A stretch of DNA of 64,000 nt from the NCBI GenBank assembly GCA_050943135.1, contig JBMNOP010000003.1:124001-188000 (forward strand). Reading direction: 5' to 3'. This DNA is from RUG695 sp050943135 (GTDB taxonomy: Bacteria; Planctomycetota; Planctomycetia; Pirellulales; Thermoguttaceae). The translations under genes and the position numbers were made by a program. The notes beneath the pieces were generated by a model. The model searched no databases. It was not told the origin of the DNA and saw only the letters and a program-made list of their open reading frames with translations. Below, piece by piece: positions 16,191 to 26,197 of the stretch (the first letter of the stretch is position 1; the number at the start of each line of letters is the position of its first letter).

Positions 16191-18497
16191 ATGAATAAAT
16201 TTTGGCTTGTTCCCGCGGTCTGTGCTTTTTGTTTTTGTCATTTTCTCACTGCCGAAGAGACTTCGGGACGGATCGTCCTGCCCGACACCCCCTCGATAAC
16301 CGAAAAAACCGCGGCCCGCGAACTGCAAGCGCACATCAAATCGATGACCGGCGATGAATTTGCCATCGTGGCCGAATCCGAACAAAACGGTGCCGGAAAA
16401 GGAGTCCTCTATGTTGGAGCGACGAACCACGCCGCCTCGCTCCTCGAGAAAGAACATCCCCAGCCGTTTCTTTTCGACGAAATTTTCATCAAAGCCGTAG
16501 ACGGCAACCTTGTATTGACCGGGCACCCGCGGCGCGGGGCCCTCTATGCCGTTTATACGTTTCTTGAAGATGTGTGCGGTTGCCGATGGTTTACCGCGGA
16601 AGTCAGCCGACTCCCTTCCCTGCCGGCGCTGACGTTTCCCGAAGACCTTTGCATCTCTTACGCCCCGAAAATCCATTCCCGGGAGATGTATAACCCCCTG
16701 GCCCAAGATTCACTCTTTTCCGCACGGAACAAGGGAAACGGAAACATCGACGCAGCCCATGGCGGAAGGATTTCTATTCTTAACGGCGTTCATACTTTTG
16801 ACCGTTACATCTCGCCCGATAAATATTTCTCCGAACATCCCGATTGGTTCAGTGAAATCGACGGCGAACGGGTCGGCGAAAATTCTCAACTCTGCCTGAC
16901 CAACGACGAAATGCGTGCCGAACTTACCAGGAACGTCTTGGAACAGCTTCGGGCCCATCCCGGAACAACCATTGTCGACATCAGCCAGAACGACCGGTTC
17001 GAGTATTGCACCTGCGAAAAGTGTCGTGCCGTCGATGAGGAAGAAGGTTCCCATGCCGGAACGTTGATCCGGTTTCTGAACCTGGTTGCCGCCGACATCG
17101 AGAAAGAATTTCCCGAAGTGCTTGTTGAAACTCTCGCCTACCAATACACGCGCAAGCCTCCCAAGCACGTCAAACCGAGAGACAACCTCCTTATCCGGCT
17201 TTGCACCATCGAGTGTGATTTTGCCCATCCCCTCACCGCTCCTTCCAATGCCGCTTTTATGGACGATCTTTCCGGATGGAGTCAGATCGCTCCCTCCCTC
17301 TTTATCTGGGATTATGTCACCAATTACGAAGACTATATCGGTCCGCATCCGAACTGGCGCTCTCTGGCTCCGAATATCCGCACCTTTGTGCAGGCGGGGG
17401 CGATCGGTCTTTTTGAAGAAGGAGAGGGCGACGATTTCTGCGAAATGAAGAATTGGGTTCTGATGAAATTGATGTGGAATCCCGATCTTGATACCGAAAC
17501 GCTCATGACCGAATTTTGTGATACTTATTACGGGAAAGAAGCTACTCCCTACATCCTCGCTTATTGGAATATCCTTCTGGATAGGGCCCAGAATTGCGGT
17601 ATTCCGATCGGCTGTTTTTATGCTCATGCTTGGCGTTGGATCGATCTTCCCACCCTCGATGCCGCCACAGGGCAGATGCAGTCGGCCGAAGATGCTGTCT
17701 TGGACGCCTACGGCTTCGACTCACCCGAATTCGCACGGCTGCGCAAATCTCGAATGGCCCTCGATCTGGTTTGGCTTTCTTACTATGGGTATTGGCAGAA
17801 AGAAGCCGAACGTCTTAACATTCCCTTTAAGGGGCCGGCCGATTTCAAGACGGCAGCGAAAATCTTTTCCGACTACGGTCTGAGCACGAACACCCAGGGG
17901 CCGACGATCAATATGCCTGGGACAAGGGGCAAAAATTGGTTTGCCAATTTTGCCAATGGGACGTACTCCCTCTTTTCGTATCCGCCGAATGCCGATTGGT
18001 CTTTTTCCGAGAAGACGAAGATCGAAGGAGATCTTTTTCGACTCGACGGCACCGATGGAAGGGCGGTTATTCTTTACACCCCGAAAAACTATGCCCCGAA
18101 AGAATTTGTCTTCGATTTTTGTGTGCGTCAAACCGAGGATTCTTCCCTTCCCTCTTATTGCGGTCTGGTTTTCGGAGCCGAGAATGAAACAAGATTTTCG
18201 TATATTGCCCTGGACCGTGATAACGTCATGGTCGCATCGGCTTTTCCTTCCGATCCGGCGAGCGAAACCTTCAATAAGCAGAGCCCTCCCCTGGCGGGCC
18301 CAAGGGATTACGACAAGTGGCATACGCTCCACATGACATTTCACGAGAATTATATCGCCCTCTACATCAATAACACCCCGGTCTTCCGATGGCTTCCCTA
18401 CCCCGAACCGAAAAACCCGAACGGAAAAATCGGCTTCTTTGCGGAAAACGGCTCTGTTTCGATTCGCAACGTCTTTTTTGCCGGAAAGAGACTGTAG
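16191..18497 (+). CDS. Secreted DUF4838 protein, glycoside-hydrolase-like
   Basis: A 768-residue protein with a signal peptide (MNKFWLVPAVCAFCFCHFLTA). Residues about 25-145 resemble the amino domain of alpha-glucuronidases (AARELQAHIKSMTGDEF, VLYVGATNHA). About 160-480 form the DUF4838 barrel, with the typical CTCEKCRAVD and the Tyr/Trp-rich strand SLFIWDYVTNYED. The last 180 residues look like a concanavalin/LamG-type beta sandwich (WHTLHMTFHENYIALYINN). DUF4838 proteins are common in polysaccharide-degrading Planctomycetes and Bacteroidetes, but their substrates are mostly unproven. It probably acts outside the cytoplasm on a plant or host glycan. It is transcribed alone from its own promoter and ends in a hairpin. 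Confidence 0.8.
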   Translation: MNKFWLVPAVCAFCFCHFLTAEETSGRIVLPDTPSITEKTAARELQAHIKSMTGDEFAIVAESEQNGAGKGVLYVGATNHAASLLEKEHPQPFLFDEIFIKAVDGNLVLTGHPRRGALYAVYTFLEDVCGCRWFTAEVSRLPSLPALTFPEDLCISYAPKIHSREMYNPLAQDSLFSARNKGNGNIDAAHGGRISILNGVHTFDRYISPDKYFSEHPDWFSEIDGERVGENSQLCLTNDEMRAELTRNVLEQLRAHPGTTIVDISQNDRFEYCTCEKCRAVDEEEGSHAGTLIRFLNLVAADIEKEFPEVLVETLAYQYTRKPPKHVKPRDNLLIRLCTIECDFAHPLTAPSNAAFMDDLSGWSQIAPSLFIWDYVTNYEDYIGPHPNWRSLAPNIRTFVQAGAIGLFEEGEGDDFCEMKNWVLMKLMWNPDLDTETLMTEFCDTYYGKEATPYILAYWNILLDRAQNCGIPIGCFYAHAWRWIDLPTLDAATGQMQSAEDAVLDAYGFDSPEFARLRKSRMALDLVWLSYYGYWQKEAERLNIPFKGPADFKTAAKIFSDYGLSTNTQGPTINMPGTRGKNWFANFANGTYSLFSYPPNADWSFSEKTKIEGDLFRLDGTDGRAVILYTPKNYAPKEFVFDFCVRQTEDSSLPSYCGLVFGAENETRFSYIALDRDNVMVASAFPSDPASETFNKQSPPLAGPRDYDKWHTLHMTFHENYIALYINNTPVFRWLPYPEPKNPNGKIGFFAENGSVSIRNVFFAGKRL

Positions 18498-18516
18498 ACG
18501 TTCCTCTCCGAGTCGC

Positions 18517-18567
18517 GGAATCGGGCCCTCCCCCTTAAGAGAGAATCGGCCGATTCCCCCCCTTTTT
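18517..18567 (+). terminator. Probable intrinsic terminator after the DUF4838 gene
   Basis: GGAATCGG (18517-18524) can pair with CCGATTCC (18550-18557), followed by C6 and T5 (to 18567). An alternative shorter palindrome, GAATCGG/CCGATTC, lies at 18543-18556. It sits 20 bases after the stop codon. Confidence 0.5.
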
Positions 18568-18589
18568 GCCGTCGGAAGCGAAAGGTCTC

Positions 18590-18618
18590 TTGAATTTTAT
18601 CCCCAATTTGACTATAAT
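18590..18618 (+). promoter_or_regulatory. Sigma70-type promoter for the esterase/SMP-30 gene
   Basis: TTGAAT (18590-18595), a 17-base spacer and a perfect TATAAT (18613-18618), about 97 bases before the GTG start at 18715. Confidence 0.7.
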
Positions 18619-18714
18619 GGTAGTGGGCAAAGTCGTCTGGTGGAGTATCGGGATCTCGCTCCGACGGTAAAGCGTCGCTTAGAGACCGATTCGGAAAACA
18701 CAGAGGAGTTGTTC

Positions 18715-20169
18715 GTGAAATTCTGTTTTGGCATCCTTTCGTTTGCGTTATTCTCTTGGGTTTTTTCGATTCCGGCCGCCGAATTTAAGATCGGAAAAGA
18801 ATTTTACGGAGAGTACGTCTCCGATAACGTTAAGGCCGGCACCATCTTCCGGTGGGCGATCTATGTCCCGAATACGTGCGATCCGGAAAAACCAGCGGCC
18901 CTTTACGTCGGTCACGACGGATTGAATTTGGTGCATGCTCGGAAGCTCGAAGAGTTGTCGTCTACCGGGGAAGCGCCGGTCACCGTCTGTATCGGATTGG
19001 CCTCGGGGTCTATTCCGCCCACCCTTGAGGGGGGGAGTCCGCGGAATATGCGTGCCGAGGAATACGACGAGCCCGGGCCGGGTTATCCCGATTTTTTGGT
19101 TGAAGAGTTCATTCCCCGCATGATTCGGGATTTTCATCTGAACATTGATCCGAATCCCGACATGCACATGATTTCCGGGAGTTCTTCGGGGGGGATTTCT
19201 GCCTGGAACGCCTGTTGGTATCGAAACGATTATTTTCGCCGGTGTTACCTGTGCAGTCCCTCGTTCTTGGCGATTCGAGGCGGAGAAGACTTTTTGTACC
19301 GCGTTCGAATCAGCGAACCGCGTCCGATACGTCTCTTCGTAACGTATGCCGAAGATGAACCGAACCTCTATGCGGGGGATTCTTCCCTGGCCGCGCTCTT
19401 TGCCAAAGACACCTTTGAATACGCCGGCTATCCGATCCGCTCGAAATATATTCCGGGCGGAGAGCACGGCGCGGGGTACACCGACCCCGACCTTGCCGAT
19501 CAGGCGATGAAATATCTCTGGGAAAATTGGCAGACCGAACCGGTTAGACCTCTTCGTCAGCAGGAGCGTCTCGACCGGCTTGTGGAGTTCGGTACCGCTT
19601 GGGAAGAGACAAACGACCCCTTCCCCGCTCCGGTTCCCGCCAAGGCGGTCGTCGGCACTTATGGTTTCGACGGCGGCTTGATCACGCTGACCGACCTTAA
19701 AGGGAATCTTTCTGTCGTCAACCGAGAATTCGAGGAGGTTACCGGCCTTGCCGTTTCTACCGACGGCTGGCGACTTTATGTTGCCGATCGACAGAGGCGT
19801 TTCCTCTACTCCCTTTCGATCAACCCCGACGGGAGTCTCGGAAAAGCTTACACACTTGCCCCGCTTCGCCTGCCGTTGGATATTCGGACGCTCGGTGCCA
19901 ATGCCATTTGTGTTGATACCAAAGACCGCGTCTACGCGGCGACACCGCTCGGTATCCAGACGTGTGTCTCTTTCGGCGTGATCGACGCGATTCTCCCCCT
20001 TCCCGGTGACTTGCGGGCCGATGATATCGCCTTCGGTGGCGAAGAACATCAGACCCTCTATGTTCGCTCGGAAGGAAAAGTTTTCAGGCGTCCGATGAAG
20101 ACAATCGGCAAAACCGTTGATTTTCCGATCACTTCACCTGGCACCTTCGGTTACTATGACGGCGATTAA
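18715..20169 (+). CDS. Secreted esterase fused to an SMP-30-like beta-propeller
   Basis: A 484-residue secreted protein. The GTG start is chosen because AGAGGAG lies six bases upstream and a signal peptide (VKFCFGILSFALFSWVFSIPAA) begins there. Residues about 25-280 are an alpha/beta hydrolase of the enterochelin/feruloyl-esterase type, with the nucleophile elbow SGSSSGG and a carboxyl-side His in GGEHGAG. Residues about 310-484 repeat propeller blades of the SMP-30/gluconolactonase kind (LAVSTDGWRLYVADR). It could release ester substituents from polysaccharides. The exact substrate is unknown. Confidence 0.8.
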   Translation: MKFCFGILSFALFSWVFSIPAAEFKIGKEFYGEYVSDNVKAGTIFRWAIYVPNTCDPEKPAALYVGHDGLNLVHARKLEELSSTGEAPVTVCIGLASGSIPPTLEGGSPRNMRAEEYDEPGPGYPDFLVEEFIPRMIRDFHLNIDPNPDMHMISGSSSGGISAWNACWYRNDYFRRCYLCSPSFLAIRGGEDFLYRVRISEPRPIRLFVTYAEDEPNLYAGDSSLAALFAKDTFEYAGYPIRSKYIPGGEHGAGYTDPDLADQAMKYLWENWQTEPVRPLRQQERLDRLVEFGTAWEETNDPFPAPVPAKAVVGTYGFDGGLITLTDLKGNLSVVNREFEEVTGLAVSTDGWRLYVADRQRRFLYSLSINPDGSLGKAYTLAPLRLPLDIRTLGANAICVDTKDRVYAATPLGIQTCVSFGVIDAILPLPGDLRADDIAFGGEEHQTLYVRSEGKVFRRPMKTIGKTVDFPITSPGTFGYYDGD

Positions 20170-20203
20170 ACCGTCTTATCCTTTCTACCTCGCGTAAATT
20201 CCG

Positions 20204-22324
20204 ATGCATACTTCCCCGTTATTCCATTTTTCTTACCAGCTTCCTTACGGTGCGATTCTTCGTGAGGGAGGAGTGCAATTTTCCGTGGTCAGCCGCATGG
20301 CGACGGGGATGAAACTCCTTTTGTACGACAGTCCGGAAGATCTGGACCCCGTCGAAGTTGTTCCGTTTCATCCGACGGCACACCGCTGGGGAGATGTCTG
20401 GACGATTCTACTCGAAGGGATCAAGCCCGGACAACTCTACCATTTCCAGGCCGACGGCCCGTTTGAACCGGAGAAAGGCCTTCGCTTCAATCCGAAGGCT
20501 CGACTGATCGATCCCTATGCCAAGGCGCTCTGTGGGGATTTTCTCCCTTCAAAAGACGGGATCATCCGCCCACCGAAATGCGTCGTGGTCGACGACAGCT
20601 TCGATTGGGAAGGCGAACACCATCTTCGCCATGGTTTGGCCGACTCGATCATTTACGAACTGCATGTCGGCGGATTCACCCGCGACGCTTCTTCCGAGAC
20701 GCAGCATCCCGGAACCTATCTGGGCCTGATTGAGAAGATACCCTACTTAAAGTCTCTCGGGATTACAGCGATCGAACTCATGCCGGTGCACGAATTCCCG
20801 ATCAATTCCTTCGATGGAACCCCCAATCCACACCAAAATTACTGGGGATACGATCCCCTGGCCTTCTTTGCCCCTCACCGCGGTTACGCCGTTTCGAGGG
20901 AACCCGGCGCCCAAGTCAAGGAATTTAAGCAGATGATTCGTGCGATGCACTGCGCCGGTATTGAAGTCATCCTCGATGTTGTTTTTAATCATACTGCCGA
21001 GGGAAACGAATGGGGACCCACACTCTCGTTCAAGGGACTCGACAACCGTGCCTATTATATGTTGGATGGCAAGGGGAATTATCGTAATTACACCGGCTGC
21101 GGCAACACGGTCAACGGGAACCATCCGCTGACGCGCGACCTGATATTTTCGTGTTTGCGGCATTGGGTTCAGAATTATCATATCGACGGATTCCGATTCG
21201 ATCTGGCTTCGATCCTGAGTCGTGACCGCGGCGGGAATTTGGTCGCCAATCCCCCCATTCTCGAGGAAATCGCCGAAGACCCCCGGCTTTCGGAAACCAA
21301 GATCATTGCCGAAGCCTGGGACGCCGCCGGAGCCTACCAAGTCGGCTCGTTCGGTTCGGAACGCTGGGCGGAATGGAACGGTCGTTTTCGTGACGACATG
21401 CGCCGTTTCTGGCGTTCCGATCCCGGCATGCTGCCGATCTTTGCCACTCGGCTGACTGGTTCGAGCGATATTTACCTTGCAAGCAACCGCCAACCGACCA
21501 GAAGCATCAATTTCATCACCGCGCACGACGGCTTTACACTGAACGACCTTGTTTCGTACAACGAGAAGCATAACTGGGCCAACGGCGAAGATAATCGTGA
21601 CGGCGAAAAAAACAATCTCAGCTACAATTGCGGCATCGAGGGAGAAACCGATCACGTCGAGGTTCTCAATCTCCGCCGACGTCAAATGAAGAATTTTTTT
21701 GCCACGCTACTTTTCAGCCAAGGGGTTCCGATGATCTCTGCGGGCGACGAAGTCTGTCGAACCCAGAAGGGGAACAACAACGCGTGGTGTCAGAATAACG
21801 CCATCTCATGGTTCCAGTGGGATCTTCTCGAGAAGAACCGCGATTTCTTCCGGTTTGTCGCCGCCCTTGTTCACACGCGCCGCAATGAACCGCAACTGCG
21901 CCGCGGTCGATATCTTGTCGGCGAACGTCTAAAACCCTCGATGCTTCCCGATGTCGGCTGGTTCGCCGCCGACGGCGGAGCCGTCGACTGGAACTCGTGG
22001 GCAAATCTTCTGACGGTTCTCTTCTCCGGCGACTCCCGTCCCGGCGAAGCATCCGGAACCCACCATTTTCTCCTCTTTGCCAATGCGACCATTGAGGAAG
22101 TACAATTTGCGTTTCCGCAAGCGGATCGGATCGACGAACTTCCCTGGCGTCTCTTCGTCGATACCGAGGCAGAGCCTCCCAAAGACATTTACCCGGAATT
22201 CGACGGTCCGATGCAACTTCCGGGAATGAAAGTCACGCTACTGCCGCGATCCATGAAGATTTTCGCGGCCGAGAGGATTTCGGAGGAAAAGCTTCCCGAA
22301 ACGGAAACCGCTGCCGAAGGCTAA
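20204..22324 (+). CDS. glgX: Glycogen debranching enzyme (isoamylase type)
   Basis: A 706-residue GH13 enzyme hydrolysing alpha-1,6 branches of limit dextrins in glycogen breakdown. It has an amino CBM48 domain (about 1-150) and then the catalytic barrel with DVVFNHTAEG, GFRFDLAS (nucleophile Asp), IIAEAWDAAG (acid/base Glu) and FITAHDGFTLNDLVSYN. Length and motifs match GlgX. It has no signal peptide, so it acts in the cytoplasm. It follows the secreted esterase by 35 bases, but the two need not be functionally linked. Its last four bases overlap the convergent lipoate ligase gene. Confidence 0.93.
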   Translation: MHTSPLFHFSYQLPYGAILREGGVQFSVVSRMATGMKLLLYDSPEDLDPVEVVPFHPTAHRWGDVWTILLEGIKPGQLYHFQADGPFEPEKGLRFNPKARLIDPYAKALCGDFLPSKDGIIRPPKCVVVDDSFDWEGEHHLRHGLADSIIYELHVGGFTRDASSETQHPGTYLGLIEKIPYLKSLGITAIELMPVHEFPINSFDGTPNPHQNYWGYDPLAFFAPHRGYAVSREPGAQVKEFKQMIRAMHCAGIEVILDVVFNHTAEGNEWGPTLSFKGLDNRAYYMLDGKGNYRNYTGCGNTVNGNHPLTRDLIFSCLRHWVQNYHIDGFRFDLASILSRDRGGNLVANPPILEEIAEDPRLSETKIIAEAWDAAGAYQVGSFGSERWAEWNGRFRDDMRRFWRSDPGMLPIFATRLTGSSDIYLASNRQPTRSINFITAHDGFTLNDLVSYNEKHNWANGEDNRDGEKNNLSYNCGIEGETDHVEVLNLRRRQMKNFFATLLFSQGVPMISAGDEVCRTQKGNNNAWCQNNAISWFQWDLLEKNRDFFRFVAALVHTRRNEPQLRRGRYLVGERLKPSMLPDVGWFAADGGAVDWNSWANLLTVLFSGDSRPGEASGTHHFLLFANATIEEVQFAFPQADRIDELPWRLFVDTEAEPPKDIYPEFDGPMQLPGMKVTLLPRSMKIFAAERISEEKLPETETAAEG

Positions 22325-23319
22325 GCAAAAAGGAAATTGAAAAGTTCTTCTTTTCCCATCCTCGGGAAAACCCGGAGGATATCGGCTTCGGAGATGCGTG
22401 CCTCGAGCGTTTCTCGAGCAAAATCGGTGCCGAGAAACTTTTGGGTCAGAGTCTCTAAAGCGGCATCCGTAAAGAAATCGCCGGAGATTTCGAACACGGC
22501 GATCTTCCCCTTTTCAAGGCCGATATCGATGCGGATCTTCCCCCAATCGTAACGTTTTTCCCGCGTGAAGTCTGCCGCGGGGCTCTCCCCGATATTCCAG
22601 GCGCGCGTGCCGTATTTCCCGCGCCTCAGGCGTTCGATCGCCTGTCGCTGTTCGGTGTCAAACCGTCGAATTTTAAGGGCGCTCCCTTGGAAGACTTCAT
22701 CGAGAAGCGCCCCCTTGAGCTCTTCCTTTCCGATGTGCGACGGCAAGTACCCCGAAAGATTCGTTACCCGGGATCGGACCGAGGTGACCCCCTTCGACCG
22801 ATATTTTTCAGGATCGACGTTCAGGACACGGGTCATTTTTTCAAGGTCGGTAGAAAAAAGAAGCGTTCCGTGATAAAGCAGGTGACTACCGTGTTGCACC
22901 CGGGCCGTACCGGAGAACTTTTTTCCCTGTACGGTCAGATCGTTTCTCCCTGAGAATCGGGCGTCGATTCCCATCTTACGCAATGTACGAAGAATCGGTT
23001 TTGAGCAGAGTTCGATTTCGGGAAAATCCCCCCCCTTCGACTGGCCGCTCCGGCAGGCAGTGATGAACGTGTAGTTCAGGTTTCCGTGGTCATGATACAC
23101 CGCTCCGCCCCCGGTCAGTCGCCGGATAACACAAATTCCCTCTTCTTCGGCATAGGAAAGGTCCACTTCGGACCAGGCGTTTTGATAACGGCCGATGATA
23201 ACCGCCGGAGCGTTTTCCCAAAGGAGAAAAAGAGGCTCTGTACCGGCATTGACCAGAAGAGACTCTTCGACCGACAAATTAAACGCAGGATCCGTCGAAA
23301 GGTTTTCGTAACAGATCAT
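22321..23319 (-). CDS. lplA: Lipoate-protein ligase
   Basis: A 332-residue LplA-type enzyme that activates lipoate with ATP and attaches it to lipoyl domains. Visible motifs are RRLTGGGAVYHDHGNLNYTF (substrate-binding Gly-rich loop), NDLTVQGKKFSGTA with the catalytic Lys, and a carboxyl accessory domain from about residue 240. It overlaps gcvPB by four bases, so it is the last gene of the glycine-cleavage operon, where it would lipoylate the GcvH protein made from the same transcript. The 3' end overlaps glgX by four bases on the other strand. Confidence 0.9.
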   Translation of the reverse strand: MICYENLSTDPAFNLSVEESLLVNAGTEPLFLLWENAPAVIIGRYQNAWSEVDLSYAEEEGICVIRRLTGGGAVYHDHGNLNYTFITACRSGQSKGGDFPEIELCSKPILRTLRKMGIDARFSGRNDLTVQGKKFSGTARVQHGSHLLYHGTLLFSTDLEKMTRVLNVDPEKYRSKGVTSVRSRVTNLSGYLPSHIGKEELKGALLDEVFQGSALKIRRFDTEQRQAIERLRRGKYGTRAWNIGESPAADFTREKRYDWGKIRIDIGLEKGKIAVFEISGDFFTDAALETLTQKFLGTDFARETLEARISEADILRVFPRMGKEELFNFLFA

Positions 23320-24767
23320 TCCGCTTTGTATCTCAACACAATTTTACGCGCTGCACGGATTTCATCGACCCGACCAACCACCGTGGAATGGGGCGCCCTC
23401 TTGACCTTTTCCGGGTCACGCTCGCACTCTTCGGCAATGATCTTCATCGCCGAGGCGATGTCGTCGAGACGTTCTTTCGATTCGGTTTCGGTCGGTTCGA
23501 ACATCATTGCCTCGGGAACAATCAACGGAAAGTAGATCGTCGGCGGGTGGTAGCCAAAGTCGATCAGACGCTTGGCAATGTCGAGGGTTCGGATCCCATA
23601 TCGCTCCTGATAGGCGTTTGTTGCGATGAATTCATGTTTGCAGATCACATCGAACGGAATCTCGTAGAATTCCGAAAGCCTTTTTTTGAGGTAGTTGGCA
23701 TTGAGTACCGCATGCTGGGCCACTGCTCGAAGTCCCTCGAATCCCAAGAGGCGAATATAGGCATACGCCTTAACACAGACGCCGAAATTGCCATAGAACG
23801 TTTTGATTTTCCCGATCGAATGGGGAAGATCTTCCTTGAAAGTGTAGGCGCCGGCGTCGTCTTTTTCGATGGTCGGACGGGGCAGGAAAGGTGCCAGGAA
23901 CTCTTTCACGCCCACACAACCGGCCCCCGGACCCCCGCCGCCGTGGGGGGTGGCGAATGTTTTGTGAAGGTTGACGTGACAGACATCGAAACCCATATCT
24001 CCCGGGCGGGCGATCCCGACAACGGCGTTCAGGTTGGCGCCATCATAGTACAGAAGCCCACCCGCTTCATGAACGAGGCGGGAGATTTCCAAAATATTCT
24101 TTTCAAACAGGCCGACGGTATTGGGATTGGTCAGCATCAGGCCGGCAACATCGTCACCGATTTTCGAGCGGAGGTCTTCGAGATCGACGAGCCCGTCCGG
24201 CCCCGATTTGACTTCCCGAATCTTATACCCCACGGCAGCCGCAGACGCGGGGTTTGTTCCGTGGGCCGAATCGGGGATCAGGACAACGCGACGCCGGGTA
24301 TCGGCGCCGTTACTCTTATGGTAGGCGCGGATGATCATCATCCCGCAAAGTTCTCCATGGGCCCCAGCCGCCGGTTGGAGGGTAAATTGATCCATACCGG
24401 TCAATCGAGAAAGGATTTCCTGGAGTTCATAGAGAAGCTCAAGCGCACCTTGGACCGTCCAGGGGGGCTGGTAGGGGTGAATATCGGTAAAGCCCGGAAG
24501 TTTTGCAACAGCTTCGCATATTTTCGGCGTATACTTCATCGTGCAACTACCGAGCAGATAGGGGCCGTCATCGACGGCGAAAGCTCGTTTCGAGAGTGCC
24601 GTGAAGTGCCGAATCGCTTCGACCTCGGAAATTTCGGGAATCCCGGACGGGCCGGTACGGCGATGTTCTTCGGCAATCGCGTCGTTGGGGATACCATCGG
24701 GAAGATCGAGAGACGGAAACTCAAACCGGTTGCTCCCTTTAACCTCTTTTTCGAATATGAGCTTCAT
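23316..24767 (-). CDS. gcvPB: Glycine dehydrogenase (decarboxylating) subunit 2
   Basis: A 483-residue carboxyl half of the P-protein. The PLP-binding lysine is Lys269 in VNLHKTF, followed by the glycine-rich TPHGGGGPG. SAHGTNPASAAA is another family signature. With GcvPA it decarboxylates glycine and passes the aminomethyl group to lipoylated GcvH. It overlaps gcvPA by four bases upstream and lplA by four bases downstream. Confidence 0.95.
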   Translation of the reverse strand: MKLIFEKEVKGSNRFEFPSLDLPDGIPNDAIAEEHRRTGPSGIPEISEVEAIRHFTALSKRAFAVDDGPYLLGSCTMKYTPKICEAVAKLPGFTDIHPYQPPWTVQGALELLYELQEILSRLTGMDQFTLQPAAGAHGELCGMMIIRAYHKSNGADTRRRVVLIPDSAHGTNPASAAAVGYKIREVKSGPDGLVDLEDLRSKIGDDVAGLMLTNPNTVGLFEKNILEISRLVHEAGGLLYYDGANLNAVVGIARPGDMGFDVCHVNLHKTFATPHGGGGPGAGCVGVKEFLAPFLPRPTIEKDDAGAYTFKEDLPHSIGKIKTFYGNFGVCVKAYAYIRLLGFEGLRAVAQHAVLNANYLKKRLSEFYEIPFDVICKHEFIATNAYQERYGIRTLDIAKRLIDFGYHPPTIYFPLIVPEAMMFEPTETESKERLDDIASAMKIIAEECERDPEKVKRAPHSTVVGRVDEIRAARKIVLRYKAE

Positions 24768-26149
24768 GCTTCGTTCCCCCGAGAAGAGTGATCCTGCGCT
24801 ATTTCGGAAAAGCAGAATTCCGTCATCGTGCCGACAAGTTCATCGACTTCTTCCCGCGTGCGCTTTTCGGTGAAGGCCAGCAGGAGTGCTTCGGAGAGCT
24901 CGTAGCCGCCAATGATTCCGTATTCCAGAAGAAATTCATTCGCTTCGGCGGGATTTTCGACACAGAGGGCGAATTCCCGAAAGAACGGGGCCGTATACCG
25001 CAGACGGAACCCTGCCCGTTCGAATTTTTCTTTGGCATAGCAAGCCAGGCGGTGCGCATTCGATGCCGCCTGTTTGAGAGCAGATGGCCCGAGGAAGGTC
25101 AGGTACATCGAGGTCGCCAGCGCGCAGAGGGCCTGGTTCGAACAGATGTTTGAGTTTGCCTTTTCACGGCGAATATGTTGTTCGCGAGCCTGAAGCGTCA
25201 GGACGAAGCAACGGTTCCCCCGATCGTCGACCGACTCGCCGACAAGGCGGCCCGGAATCTTCCGAAGGAGTTTTTTGGTTACCGCCATAAAGCCGAGATG
25301 CGGACCGCCGTAATTCATTCGGTTCCCGAGAACCTGGGCATCCCCGACGGCGATGTCGGCACCCCATTCTCCCGGGGGTTTGAGGAGCGCCAAGGTAAAC
25401 GGATCGACCGACATGATCACAAGCGCTTTGGTTTTGGCACGAACAAGTTCGATGATCTTCCCGACCGGTTCCAAACAGCCGTAGAAATTCGGATACGGAA
25501 TAACAATCGCCGCTGCGTCATCGTCGAGCAAAGTGTCGAGCGTCGCCGGGTTGATCACTCCCGAAGGCGAATCCGACGATGGTTTCTCGGTAATGGGAAT
25601 CTCGATCGTCTCGTAGAAACCGGCGACATCGGCCGATTTGACGATTTCCGCGTATTCGGGATGGAGCGAAGAGGGGAGGAAAATCTTCCGTTTTTTCGTC
25701 GTTTCGGCCGCAACACGGCATGCCGCGGCCAGTGCGCTCCCCCCGCAATAGAGTGAGGCATTCGCCACATCCATTCCCGTCAGCGAACAGACGAACGTCT
25801 GATACTCAAAGAGCCCCTGCAGAATCCCTTGATTGATTTCCGGTTGGTAGGGGGTATAGGAAGTCGAAAACTCCGAGCGTTCCAGCAGATGGTCAACCGC
25901 CGCCGGAACGTAGTGGTCGTAGCACCCGGCCCCGAGGAAAATCGGTGCGTCGGAGGCCGACCAGTTGTCTTGGGCAAGCCGTTCCAAGTGACGACGAACA
26001 GACAACTCGGTTTCTTCCTTCAGCTCTCCAAGCAGACACCGCTCACGGATTTCGGTGGGAATATCGGCAAAAAGGTCGTCGAGGGAAGAGAGCCCAAGGG
26101 CGGCAAGCATTTCGTCGACTTTGGCGTCGGGGTTCGGCGTATATCGCAT
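24764..26149 (-). CDS. gcvPA: Glycine dehydrogenase (decarboxylating) subunit 1
   Basis: A 461-residue amino half of the P-protein, in the two-gene form common in Firmicutes, archaea and many other phyla. It starts with FADIPTEIRE and includes FLGAGCYDHYVPAAVDHL, TSYTPYQPEINQG and NYGGPHLGFMAV. It pairs with GcvPB to form the active decarboxylase. It is 48 bases downstream of gcvH. The start at 26149 lacks a strong Shine-Dalgarno; an AAAGG lies about 13 bases upstream. Confidence 0.95.
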   Translation of the reverse strand: MRYTPNPDAKVDEMLAALGLSSLDDLFADIPTEIRERCLLGELKEETELSVRRHLERLAQDNWSASDAPIFLGAGCYDHYVPAAVDHLLERSEFSTSYTPYQPEINQGILQGLFEYQTFVCSLTGMDVANASLYCGGSALAAACRVAAETTKKRKIFLPSSLHPEYAEIVKSADVAGFYETIEIPITEKPSSDSPSGVINPATLDTLLDDDAAAIVIPYPNFYGCLEPVGKIIELVRAKTKALVIMSVDPFTLALLKPPGEWGADIAVGDAQVLGNRMNYGGPHLGFMAVTKKLLRKIPGRLVGESVDDRGNRCFVLTLQAREQHIRREKANSNICSNQALCALATSMYLTFLGPSALKQAASNAHRLACYAKEKFERAGFRLRYTAPFFREFALCVENPAEANEFLLEYGIIGGYELSEALLLAFTEKRTREEVDELVGTMTEFCFSEIAQDHSSRGNEA

Positions 26150-26197
26150 CGAAAGAGAAACCTTTCGTTATCGGAACGAGGAGGAAATCATCCTTCT